Below are positions 46,795 through 55,488 of a DNA stretch of 64,000 bases, one piece after another. Below the pieces are notes generated by a model, which was not told the origin of the DNA, did not search any database, and worked only from the letters and a program-made list of their open reading frames with translations. The DNA is taken from NCBI GenBank assembly GCA_964628835.1, contig CAZVME010000001.1:1-64000 (forward strand), read 5' to 3'. Position 1 is the stretch's first letter; each line of letters starts with the position of its first letter. The DNA comes from JAAGZL01 sp964628835. Lineage in GTDB: Bacteria; Pseudomonadota; Gammaproteobacteria; Chromatiales; Chromatiaceae. The translations under genes were made by a program, and so were the position numbers.

Positions 46795-47388
46795 TCAACG
46801 CATTATGTAAACCAGCGGGAAGAGAATCAGCCATACCAGATCCACCATGTGCCAGTAAGAGGCGCCGGTATGTACTCCGGTATGATTTGACGCACTATAG
46901 CCACCCTTGCTGGCCTTGATAGCAACCGCCGCCAGGATCACCATCCCCATGATGACGTGCATAAAATGAAAGAAGGTCAGGGATAGGTAGAACATAAAGA
47001 AGGCGTTGGTACTCAGGTCAACACCTTCGCCAAAATGGTGTGCATATTCACCAATCTTCACCACCAGAAAAACAGCACCCATGGTGATTGCAGCAAGCAG
47101 CCAGCGAACACAGCCCCTGCTGTTACTCTCTCTGATTGCGGCCACGGCATGGACTACAAAATAGGAGCTGGTAATCAACGCCAGAGTATTGATCAGCGCA
47201 GCTTGCCGGTCCAGATGCAGTTGGAACTCATTAAACAGCTCCACGTTGTTCATTCTGGTAAAAGCGTAGGCGGCAAAAAAGATCCCGAACACCAGCAACT
47301 CTGCAAGGATGAAAACCCAGATCGCCAAGTCACCCGGAGGATATTTCGCCCGGGCTGGGGTCTCGATTATTGCGGATGTGGCTGTCAT
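46795..47388 (-). CDS. norE: NorE, haem-copper oxidase subunit III family protein
   Basis: The 197-residue five-helix membrane protein of the CoxC/NorE family starts with PPGDLAIWVFILAELLVFGIFF. It contains FHFMHVIMGMVIL and GASYWHMVDLVWLILFPLVY. It sits between norB and norF. NorE helps NO reductase activity in some denitrifiers without being part of the purified enzyme. Confidence 0.92.
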   Translation of the reverse strand: MTATSAIIETPARAKYPPGDLAIWVFILAELLVFGIFFAAYAFTRMNNVELFNEFQLHLDRQAALINTLALITSSYFVVHAVAAIRESNSRGCVRWLLAAITMGAVFLVVKIGEYAHHFGEGVDLSTNAFFMFYLSLTFFHFMHVIMGMVILAAVAIKASKGGYSASNHTGVHTGASYWHMVDLVWLILFPLVYIMR

Positions 47389-47478
47389 TGGATTATTTCC
47401 TCGTAGTTATCCATACAGCTATTCGCGGTAGAGAAAGTGCCGGCTGGCACGGATCTGCCAGCCGGCGTTAGCTATCAA

Positions 47479-48873
47479 TCAGGCCATGGGTTTGACACTG
47501 GCCTCTGGCTCTTTTTCACCCACAAAGAAGCTGGCTACGTAGAGCAACAGGCCGATGAAGAACATCACTCCAAAGATCTCACGCAGCCAATAGAAGACCG
47601 CAATCTGATTCTGCACCACCATGAACGGCAGCGGGTTGTCCGCTATCCGTTGCAACCAGGTCTGCACCAGGCCGCCGCTGGTGAGGACCAGGGTGATGCA
47701 CACCATGGCAATCGACATCAACCAGAAGGACCATATCTCCAGCGTCTGCTGCCGCTCGCTGTTGGCCGCAGTGCGGCCGCGCAGCATCGGCATGGCATAG
47801 GAGATGATGGCCAGGACGATCATCACATAGGCACCGTAGAACGAGAGGTGGCCGTGCGCCGCCGTAACCTGCGTGCCGTGAAGATAGTAGTTCACCGGGG
47901 CCAGGGTCAGCAGGAAGCCCCAGACGCCAGCCCCCACAAAGGCCAATACCGCAGTTCCAAGCGCCCACAGTGTAGCCGCCCTGTTGGGATGGTTGCGCCG
48001 ACGTCGCTTCACCATATTGAAGGCAAAGAGGGTCATCATGAAGAAGGGGATTGGCTCCAGGGCGCCGAAGATGGAACCCCACCACTGCCAGTATTCAGGG
48101 GTGCCAATCCAGAAGTAGTGGTGACCGGTACCGATGATGCCAGAGATAAAGGCCATGGCTATGATGATGTACAGCCACTTCTCTATGATCTCCCGGTCCA
48201 CGCCGGTGACCTTGATCAGAACGTAGGCCAGAATCGCACCCAGTATCAGCTCCCAGACGCCTTCTACCCACAGATGTACAACCCACCACCAGTAGAACTT
48301 GTCCAGCACCAGGTTGGTTGGATTGTAGAAGGAGAAGAGAAACAGCACCGCCAGACCGACCAGACCAATAAAGAGCACCAGGTTTATCACCGTCTTGCGG
48401 CCCCGAAGAATGGTCATACCTATATTGAACAGAAAGGCGAGCGCCACCACGACAATGCCGATCTTGGTAATTGTCGGCTGCTCCAGGAACTCACGGCCCA
48501 TAGTGGGAAGCAGGTCATTGCCGGTGATGTCGGCCAGAGTGGAGTAAGGCACCAATAAATATCCCGCTACGGTCAGTAAGGACGCCGCCATGAATACCCA
48601 GAACATCAGTTTAGCCAGGAAGGGGCTGAACAGTTCAGTCTCCGCCTCCTCCGGCACCAGGTAGTAGGCCGCGCCCATGAACCCCATGAGCAGCCAGATG
48701 ATCAGTGTATTGGTATGCACCATACGTGCCGCACTGGACGGGATCTCAGGGAACAGGAAATCCCCAATTACATACTGCAGACCCAGGATCAAACCAAACA
48801 GGATCTGGGCCACGAAGAGGACAATTGCCCCCACAAAATAAGGTTTTGCAACTAACTGTGATTGATACTGCAT
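47479..48873 (-). CDS. norB: Nitric oxide reductase subunit B
   Basis: The 464-residue catalytic subunit has twelve membrane helices and reduces 2 NO to N2O. Histidine ligands are visible: HTNTLIIWLLMGF near the first helices; VVHLWVEGVWE for the FeB site; GHHYFWIGTPEYW with the His pair; AAHGHLSFYGAY for haems b and b3. Its length fits the cNor type that takes electrons from NorC, not the longer quinol-fed qNor. The start is 17 bases after norC ends. Confidence 0.97.
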   Translation of the reverse strand: MQYQSQLVAKPYFVGAIVLFVAQILFGLILGLQYVIGDFLFPEIPSSAARMVHTNTLIIWLLMGFMGAAYYLVPEEAETELFSPFLAKLMFWVFMAASLLTVAGYLLVPYSTLADITGNDLLPTMGREFLEQPTITKIGIVVVALAFLFNIGMTILRGRKTVINLVLFIGLVGLAVLFLFSFYNPTNLVLDKFYWWWVVHLWVEGVWELILGAILAYVLIKVTGVDREIIEKWLYIIIAMAFISGIIGTGHHYFWIGTPEYWQWWGSIFGALEPIPFFMMTLFAFNMVKRRRRNHPNRAATLWALGTAVLAFVGAGVWGFLLTLAPVNYYLHGTQVTAAHGHLSFYGAYVMIVLAIISYAMPMLRGRTAANSERQQTLEIWSFWLMSIAMVCITLVLTSGGLVQTWLQRIADNPLPFMVVQNQIAVFYWLREIFGVMFFIGLLLYVASFFVGEKEPEASVKPMA

Positions 48874-48890
48874 ACTTTTTTCTCCCCGTT

Positions 48891-49343
48891 TCAGCCCTGA
48901 TCGTTAGGCGGCCAGCCGGATGTATTGATTTCTGATGCGTACTTCAGGAATTCAGCTAATGCCTCGATATCTTCATCAGTGAATTTGAACCGCGGCATAC
49001 GGCGCATTGGAATACCCTCAGCAGGGAGGCTGATCAGACCCTTGATCCGTCCTTTGACGGCTTCCAGATTGCTTCCATAGCGCTTGTACACATTTCCCAG
49101 TTCCGGGGCAAAGTAGGCTCCTTCCCCAAGCAGGGTATGGCAACCAATGCAGTTGTTCACTTCCCATAGATGCTTTCCTTTTGCGATCTTTGGACCCACT
49201 GGGGAGTCCAGGGCCGCACGGTTATCCAGCTTGGGAAGTGCTCTCATGGTATCGAAAGTCAGGGCAAAGAACAGCAGGAGGAAAAAGATCGACCCCCCAT
49301 AAAATATGTTCCGTGCCATTGACTTAGTAAAGGCTTCAGTCAC
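48891..49343 (-). CDS. norC: Nitric oxide reductase subunit C
   Basis: The 150-residue protein has one membrane anchor (FYGGSIFFLLLFFALTF, residues ~14-30) and a periplasmic monohaem cytochrome c domain with CIGCH at 65-69. The probable Met ligand is in GIPMRRMPRF. It starts at GTG 49343 with AGAAGGAG upstream. An earlier ATG at 49348 is out of frame. It delivers electrons to NorB and is the first gene of the operon. Confidence 0.96.
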   Translation of the reverse strand: MTEAFTKSMARNIFYGGSIFFLLLFFALTFDTMRALPKLDNRAALDSPVGPKIAKGKHLWEVNNCIGCHTLLGEGAYFAPELGNVYKRYGSNLEAVKGRIKGLISLPAEGIPMRRMPRFKFTDEDIEALAEFLKYASEINTSGWPPNDQG

Positions 49344-49849
49344 GACATGTTCTCCTTCTGATGACTACTAAATCGAGTGTTGAAACGATGTAAATAAATC
49401 ATAATAACCAAGCGTTATGCTCAGTTATTGCCAGTTATCTTCCCAAGTCTGCATTGATAATCAGCAAAAAGTGTAGACTCAGTGGTAATAGCAAAAACTG
49501 TACATTTGCAGTGTTAACAATTACCAAAATGCAGGCAGGATAGACACTTGACGCGATAGATGCAGCAGGTATTATGCCAACAATATATCTGTTTGATATT
49601 AATGATTATTAACAAACTCGCACGCTATGGCTTAACGTTATTACATGTTAAGTTAACACTTAGTGAACATAGTATTGTTAACGATGTGAACATCAGGAGA
49701 TGGAATGGATCCACTTGCCTGACTAGAAGATTGTTTTGAATGTTGGGAGTGTAGATTACTTAGATCCCGATTAGACCGTTGCTCTATGGGTGTTTGTAGC
49801 AATGTCACATAGGCTCATTCACACGCTCTGTTGCGGTTTTTCTTTTTCC
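49344..49849. other. norC upstream region, no gene seen
   Basis: About 500 AT-rich bases with several short palindromes, such as GTTTG...CAAAC around 49590-49617. It contains the FNR/Dnr-like site at 49454-49467. No coding frame is convincing. Confidence 0.4.
49454..49467 (-). promoter_or_regulatory. FNR/Dnr-like site upstream of norC
   Basis: Minus strand TTGCT-gatt-ATCAA matches 9 of 10 defined bases of TTGAT-N4-ATCAA. It lies about 118 bases before the norC start, so the mRNA leader would be long. This would fit oxygen or NO control. Confidence 0.4.
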
Positions 49850-50160
49850 TTAGCGGTCGCAGACTGCTGCTTGGGCCACATCTAACATCGGCACACCATT
49901 GACGTGCCGCTCCTTGCTAAAACTGACCAGGAGAATACTGTCATTCATCACGATACCCGTCAGGGTCACCAGGCCAACCAGACTGGGCATGGAGAGTTAC
50001 AGGCCCATTAACAGGTGCCCCCAGACAACACCCGCCAGCCCAGTGGCTATCGCCAACGGTACGGCGATCGGCTGCAGGTAACTGCGGAACTGGAAGGAGA
50101 GTATTATGAAAACTCCAATCAGCCCTATCAGTATATTGGTCTGTAAAGAAGCCCCGGTTA
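49850..50160 (-). pseudogene. RND efflux transporter fragment
   Basis: Translation on the minus strand gives ASLQTNILIGLIGVFIILSF, FRSYLQPIAVPLAIATGLAG and VVWGHLLMGL. A TAA stop comes next, then LSMPSLVGLVTLTGIVMNDS and ILLVSFSKERHVNGVPMLDV. This is the conserved membrane core of AcrB-type RND pumps. About 100 residues remain of about 1000, with an in-frame stop in the middle, so it is dead. It lies between norC and the multihaem gene. Confidence 0.85.
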
Positions 50161-52077
50161 AAATAGTCCCCTGGTAAAAAAACCATCCACTACCAGGATC
50201 AATAATAGCAACCCAATACCCAGCAGAGTAAAACCAAGCAGGTGGGATATCCGGTTCCAGGTTTTAGAGGGCGGATCCACCAGATAGTTGTTCAGCTCAC
50301 CCGAGGCCTTGAGCCGTTCATACTCTTCTGGACGTTCTTCCTTCAGCTCCTCAAGATCCCATGAACCGGTGAACATGACCGTATCCAAAGGAAACTTGGC
50401 GGGGCGAAAGTGGTTATTGAAAAAGTGCACCACAAACAGCGTCATCACCGCCAGGAAGGCCTCCAGGCCGTGGGCAACAACCGCCAGATTGAAGATCCAC
50501 CCCGGCAGTACCTGCCCCACATCATCAGCAAACCAGAGCAGAATACCGGAGACACCGATCACAAAAGCACCCCAATATACCGCCCAGTAGTCAAACTTCT
50601 CCCAGTAGGTCCAGCGGTCAAAGCGAGGCTGCTTGCCCTTACCGAAGTACCAAAGAAACTGTCCTTTCATATCCTCCCAGTCTTTTTTACGCGGCAGTAA
50701 TGAATCAGGCCCAAACCAGTCGAAATCATGATTTTTCAGCACCCGTCTTAATACCACCGCCGCATGACCGAAGATAGCAAGCAGGAATATCACCCCAGCC
50801 CAGTGGTGCAGGTTATTCAATAACTTGGTACCACCCAGGGCTGGCACCAACACCATGGCCCACTTGGTGTCAGGATACATCACCACCATACCGCTGAGGA
50901 CCAGGGACATCAGCGACAGCGCCAACAGCCAGTGATTGACCCGCCAGTACCAGCTGAAACGTTGAAAGTGGATGCCGCTATGTTTCTTTTCAGGCTTCTT
51001 CCGAACCGGGTAACTACGTGAACTGTCTCGGACATAGGTAACCGGGCGCTCTTTTTTCTCACGCCAGAACCAGAGCACAGAATGCAGATAGAAGAAGAGG
51101 ATTACCACCACAATCAGCGCACCCATGCCTTTTCCGAGAATCCATAACTCCGGGAACTTCTCGAAGTTTCTGGTGGTTCCGTGCGGGTGATATTTGGCGA
51201 ACTGATCGTTGGCCTGTTTATGGCATTTGCGACAGGTATCCACCCGTTTTGCTTCGCTTACCAGCGAGGCGGCGTTACTGACGTGCGTAATGTTGTGACC
51301 AGCATGGCAGTCCACGCACTTCGGGGCATCCGCACTACCATGCCAGGCCAGCTGGCCATGGGGGCTGGCCATATAACCATCCAGCTCATTTTTGTGGCAA
51401 TCTCCACAGTTCCCGGTGACCAGACGGTGAGCCGGCAGCTTGTCCATGGATGACACCTTATGGGATGAGTGACAATCAGCACAGGTGGCAGAATCCCCCT
51501 TCCAGGGTGTTTTGAGGGCCGCACCGTGCATCGACTTCTGGTACTCCTGCAACGCCTTTTCGTGACAGGCACCGCACATCTCCGGCGAGTTCAGACGATG
51601 GGTGCTGGCGCGGCTATCTTCCGAAGGGTAGACATAGTGCGCCGTGTGGCAGGTGGCGCAGGTGGCATTGTTGCTGATACTGCTATCGGCATGACCGGAC
51701 AGGGTGTAGTTACGGCTATAGGTAACCACGCGCGGCGGCTCTGGCGCCAGCCAGGATGCACGATTGGCGGGGGCCCAGGTACCGGGTACCTTTTTATGGC
51801 AGCCGATGCAGTCCACCGCTCCCAGTGGTTCCTTGCGGTGGGGTAGTTGCTTGATATCGGTGTGACAGCCGGTGCAAGTCACCTCACCATGCACACTCTC
51901 AGAAAAAGATTCCGCATCCACAAACAGGTTGCGCTTGCGGGTATCACCATGCTTGCCTTGCGGTACGCTGAATCCCTTCTCGGCGTGGCACTCCTGGCAT
52001 TGTGCATCGGTAAAGATTTCTGCCTGAAGTGTCCCTGAGAACAACAGGATAAAAGATAACAGGCTAATGATACGCAT
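50158..52077 (-). CDS. Nine-haem cytochrome c fused to cytochrome b membrane domain
   Basis: The 639-residue protein has a signal peptide, then nine CxxCH motifs within about 290 residues (CQECH, CTGCH, CIGCH, CATCH, CGACH, CADCH, CGDCH, CVDCH, CRKCH). A membrane helix follows near 315. A cytochrome b561/thiosulfate-reductase-type domain of about five more helices has conserved histidines (WRVNHWLLALSLM, NNLHHWAGVIFL, VVAHGLEAF). It should carry electrons between the quinone pool and periplasmic haems. The HAO-like octahaem gene lies 169 bases upstream on the same strand and is the obvious partner. The fusion is less common than separate NapC/NrfH-type partners. Confidence 0.88.
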   Translation of the reverse strand: MRIISLLSFILLFSGTLQAEIFTDAQCQECHAEKGFSVPQGKHGDTRKRNLFVDAESFSESVHGEVTCTGCHTDIKQLPHRKEPLGAVDCIGCHKKVPGTWAPANRASWLAPEPPRVVTYSRNYTLSGHADSSISNNATCATCHTAHYVYPSEDSRASTHRLNSPEMCGACHEKALQEYQKSMHGAALKTPWKGDSATCADCHSSHKVSSMDKLPAHRLVTGNCGDCHKNELDGYMASPHGQLAWHGSADAPKCVDCHAGHNITHVSNAASLVSEAKRVDTCRKCHKQANDQFAKYHPHGTTRNFEKFPELWILGKGMGALIVVVILFFYLHSVLWFWREKKERPVTYVRDSSRSYPVRKKPEKKHSGIHFQRFSWYWRVNHWLLALSLMSLVLSGMVVMYPDTKWAMVLVPALGGTKLLNNLHHWAGVIFLLAIFGHAAVVLRRVLKNHDFDWFGPDSLLPRKKDWEDMKGQFLWYFGKGKQPRFDRWTYWEKFDYWAVYWGAFVIGVSGILLWFADDVGQVLPGWIFNLAVVAHGLEAFLAVMTLFVVHFFNNHFRPAKFPLDTVMFTGSWDLEELKEERPEEYERLKASGELNNYLVDPPSKTWNRISHLLGFTLLGIGLLLLILVVDGFFTRGLF

Positions 52078-52246
52078 GGGGCGGTCTCTTTGATGGTTTG
52101 GCTGTGGGAGTTGATGGATTAACTAACCAGTGATAAAGCAATCATCAAGTGGTTAGTCCGGCCCATGGGGCCGGGGTCGATCAGGCATGAATAGCGTTCG
52201 CTATGTGGCCAGATCGACCCCATCTCATGGGTGGGGGTTTAGAGCA

Positions 52247-53737
52247 CTACTTCTTAGCTGCACTCTTTTCCAGCATGAAACCGTGGTTGTCATCATCGGT
52301 GGGACGCCAGAACTTGGGCGGCTGCTTGCCCAGGAACCAACGATGCATCTCCGATTCCAGAGTAGCCGTCAACAACTTCTCCACCACGTCTGCACCCTTG
52401 GTGTTACCCTCATCCCGGGCGTGCTTGATACGTTCCTTGATCTGCGGAACCATCTCTATGTAGAAGCGATGGGCCATCTCGTACATACCTTCCCAGTGTG
52501 CGTAGTCTGGTGCAAACATAGCCGCACCATGACGGGCTCGACGACCCTCGTGGTGCCACAGGTAGAACCAGGTCCACTCCACCTCTTCGTTGAACTTGGT
52601 CTTGTCCAGCAGGCCGTTCTTCAACATGGAGGTAACCAATGCCTGAGCAGGCCGGGCGAACTTCTCGTTGTAGAGTTCAACAAACGCATCCAGCTGTTCA
52701 AAATGGTTATTCACGGTGCTGGCGCCATGGCAGTTAAAACAGACGTTCTTCATGTCCTTGCGTCGCTCCAGCCATGGTTTTACCTCTTTGCCCTGTGCAA
52801 TCGCCTTAGCATCGATTTTAACTGAGATAGGCGCGCGCAGATTCCAGGAGATCCTGTCCCCCACATCGTGGGTAACCGGTAGATCCTTGGTGCGGGACAT
52901 GTGGCAGGTGGCGCAAGTGGGGGCAGCAGAATAGTCTTCGCCCACGATCCATTTGGGTGAATCCATGTTCATCTTATCCTTATGCGCCTTGAAGGCCACA
53001 CCATGGGCGGATTCGTTGTAGATCTCCTTCTGTGGATGATCTGGACCCAGATGGCAACGACCACAGTTATCCGGGGTACGGGCCTGTTCCAGATCAAAGT
53101 TGTGACGCAGGTGACAGGCGGAACACGAGCCTTTGGAACCATCAGGGTTGATGCGACCCACACCAGTGTTGGGCCAGGTGGCGGAGTTGAGGGTGCCGTC
53201 GGAGTTGACTCGAACTATGGAACCGTGACAACCGGCACAGCCGGCGGTAACCACCGGAGAGGTGCCGTGCAGTAGTGGAGCACCCTCCACCACCTCAGCC
53301 AGATGGTTATCCAGAGAACCCAGAATATTGCCAGCAGAGGCGTGGTGTGATTTATCAAACTCCGCAACCACCTTCTCATGGCACTGGGCACAATCCTTGG
53401 GCGAGACGATCACCGAGATGACAAAGTCCTTATGCATAATGGCGTCTTTATCTTTCTTTTCGGCCTTGTGGCATTCATAGCAACCCACATTAGCGCCGAA
53501 ATGTTTGGAGTGTCCCCACTGGTCGTAAATACCTGCCGTCTTCTCCTTGTGACAGGAGGCGCAGGTAGCACTCTCTCTACTGAGATGATCCAGACCTTGA
53601 GAGATCTTTACTGGCGCCTTCTCTTCTAGCGGAGTGCCTGTTGCGGTTGTCGCATGCAGTGGAGCAGACAAAACCAGCAGCAGCAAACCCATGGCTGCCG
53701 TGACCTGTTTGAACATCCACGAAGGATTTAAATTCAT
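52247..53737 (-). CDS. Octahaem hydroxylamine oxidoreductase-like cytochrome c
   Basis: From ATG 53737 (AGAGGT 8 bases upstream) the protein has 496 residues and a signal peptide ending SAPLHA; a longer frame from 53839 adds no family sequence. Eight CxxCH motifs are present (CASCH, CYECH, CAQCH, CAGCH, CSACH, CGRCH, CATCH, CFNCH). The HAO-type C-terminus reads HHEGRRARHGAAMFAPDYAHWEGMYE. HAO relatives oxidise hydroxylamine to NO or reduce nitrite/NO to ammonia. The direction depends on a Tyr cross-linked to the catalytic haem. A Tyr is present in APDYAHW, but I cannot confirm it is the equivalent one. Its neighbours are the nine-haem/cytochrome b protein and the nor operon. Confidence 0.88.
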   Translation of the reverse strand: MNLNPSWMFKQVTAAMGLLLLVLSAPLHATTATGTPLEEKAPVKISQGLDHLSRESATCASCHKEKTAGIYDQWGHSKHFGANVGCYECHKAEKKDKDAIMHKDFVISVIVSPKDCAQCHEKVVAEFDKSHHASAGNILGSLDNHLAEVVEGAPLLHGTSPVVTAGCAGCHGSIVRVNSDGTLNSATWPNTGVGRINPDGSKGSCSACHLRHNFDLEQARTPDNCGRCHLGPDHPQKEIYNESAHGVAFKAHKDKMNMDSPKWIVGEDYSAAPTCATCHMSRTKDLPVTHDVGDRISWNLRAPISVKIDAKAIAQGKEVKPWLERRKDMKNVCFNCHGASTVNNHFEQLDAFVELYNEKFARPAQALVTSMLKNGLLDKTKFNEEVEWTWFYLWHHEGRRARHGAAMFAPDYAHWEGMYEMAHRFYIEMVPQIKERIKHARDEGNTKGADVVEKLLTATLESEMHRWFLGKQPPKFWRPTDDDNHGFMLEKSAAKK

Positions 53738-53944
53738 TGCTTTGATACCTCTCTTTTGCGCCGGTATGGGGCTGGTTAATAAACTTTGGAATGACCTTAA
53801 CCAGCCAGATTGCAAAGGGGATGCCAAAAGAGAGATCAAATAAGCGCATTTCGATATAACTCATTGATGGGACGAGATATTTCGTTGGCTTCTATACTTT
53901 TTTCATGTATTACTGAGGTATTAAAATGCTCACATACGGTGCCT

Positions 53945-53988
53945 AAAAAAATACCACGCTCCTTGCTGGTGCAGGTTTGAAAGCGTGG
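53945..53988 (-). terminator. Terminator after nhaA
   Basis: Minus strand CCACGCT ... AGCGTGG with a 21-base loop, followed by TATTTTTTT. It lies 76 bases after the nhaA stop codon. Confidence 0.7.
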
Positions 53989-54063
53989 ATATTGAGGTGG
54001 GCAGAGCCGATATCGGCATCCAAACCTACTGCAACACTGCCCCATCTAACACAGACGAGAGCT

Positions 54064-55425
54064 CTACTCCGTATTTTTTCCTGCGGTAAAATAGAGCCAA
54101 AGAAACCCCGAAACACCAGCCAGAATTGAGGCTAGAAGAATCCCGGTTTTAGCCATCAACAGATCCTGAGCATGGTGCGCAAACCCCAGTTCTGCAATAA
54201 ATATCGACATGGTAAAGCCAATACCAGCCATCAGCGCTACACCCACAATGTGCTTAAAATTCAAGCCAGTTGGAAGAGAGGTCAGACCTAACTTTATGAC
54301 GACCCAGGAGAAACCAGCGATACCGACCAGCTTGCCGACAACCAAGCCGGCTGCAACACCAATTGACACCGGGTGAGTAACAACATCGCCAATAGATGAC
54401 CAGTCGATGGGGATACCGGCATTGGCCAGAGAAAAAATAGGAATAACCAGGTAGGCCGATGACAAATGCATCTTACGTTCCAGGATCTGTGCAGGTGCCT
54501 GAACCAGTTGCACGCCTTCCCCCAAGGCACGAACCCGAGAGCGCAGCTCATCATTTATGACAATATTCTCTTCACGCTGGTAGGCCTGTTTGATCCGTCC
54601 AAGCATCTGGTTAATCTGTGACAGGAAGCGATCCGGATCATACTTTGGACGCATGGGAATGGTAAATGCCAGAAAGATACCAGCGAGGGTTGCATGCACG
54701 CCACTCTTTAACATAGCGATCCACAGCACCACTCCAAGCAGGATATAAGGTAATGGGCGGCGTATTCCACCACGATTCAAGGAGACCAGCAGTAACATCA
54801 TGACGGCAGCGGTAGCCAGGGCAAGGTAATTTATTGCCTCTGTATAGAATAGTGCTATCGCTATGACAGCACCCAGGTCATCCACAATCGCCAGGGCTAC
54901 CAGGAATGTCAGCAGATTCTTTGGTATCCGATTACCCAGCAGCGCCAGGGCACCCAGGGCAAAGGCAATATCTGTTGCCATCGGCACCCCCCATCCATCA
55001 AGTGTATGTCCCTCCGGGTTGATGCTTATGTAGATAGCAACAGGCACCAGCATGCCACCCATGGCTGCAACTATCGGTAGCACCGCCTGCTTTGGATCAG
55101 CAAGCTCCCCCACAAGAATCTCTCGCTTAAGCTCCAAACCCACCACGAAAAAAAACAGCGCCATCAAACCATCATTGACCCAATGATGCAGCGACTTGGA
55201 TAGCTGAAACCCCTCTACGCCAATCGTAAATGGCATTTCCAACAGGTGCTGATAGAACTCATTCCACTGGCTGTTGGCAATATAGAGTGCCACAATCGCA
55301 CACAGCATAAGCAGAACGCCACTGGTGGTCTGGCGGTGAATAAACTCCTCGAGAGGGGTCAATACCCGGTCAAAGGCCTGTTCCCATGGGGCTACATACT
55401 CTTTTCTGATCGGTCTTTTCATCAA
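54064..55425 (-). CDS. nhaA: Na+/H+ antiporter NhaA
   Basis: The 453-residue inner-membrane antiporter exchanges Na+ for H+. The paired aspartates of the ion site are in FLVALAIVDDLGAVIAIALFY. The N-terminal segment FIHRQTTSGVLLMLCAIVALYIANS and the block GWGVPMATDIAFALGALALLG are typical. It is about 65 residues longer than E. coli NhaA, mainly in the loop after LAFTIPMRPKYD (QREENIVINDELRSRVRAL). Some family members share such a loop. Confidence 0.95.
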   Translation of the reverse strand: MMKRPIRKEYVAPWEQAFDRVLTPLEEFIHRQTTSGVLLMLCAIVALYIANSQWNEFYQHLLEMPFTIGVEGFQLSKSLHHWVNDGLMALFFFVVGLELKREILVGELADPKQAVLPIVAAMGGMLVPVAIYISINPEGHTLDGWGVPMATDIAFALGALALLGNRIPKNLLTFLVALAIVDDLGAVIAIALFYTEAINYLALATAAVMMLLLVSLNRGGIRRPLPYILLGVVLWIAMLKSGVHATLAGIFLAFTIPMRPKYDPDRFLSQINQMLGRIKQAYQREENIVINDELRSRVRALGEGVQLVQAPAQILERKMHLSSAYLVIPIFSLANAGIPIDWSSIGDVVTHPVSIGVAAGLVVGKLVGIAGFSWVVIKLGLTSLPTGLNFKHIVGVALMAGIGFTMSIFIAELGFAHHAQDLLMAKTGILLASILAGVSGFLWLYFTAGKNTE

Positions 55426-55488
55426 GATACTCTAAATAGAGAACATTTTTGAATACAATTTGACTCCAAGTCTACAACCTTGGTTCCG

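Noticed and set aside
47437..48558. 373-codon plus-strand frame
   Set aside because: Shadow of norB on the opposite strand; rich in His, Gln and Gly as expected from antisense of membrane-protein codons.
52187..52825. 212-codon plus-strand frame
   Set aside because: Antisense to the octahaem cytochrome, whose eight haem motifs fix the coding strand.
53836..54045. 69-codon minus-strand frame between the octahaem gene and nhaA
   Set aside because: Crosses the terminator stem of nhaA and shows no family features.
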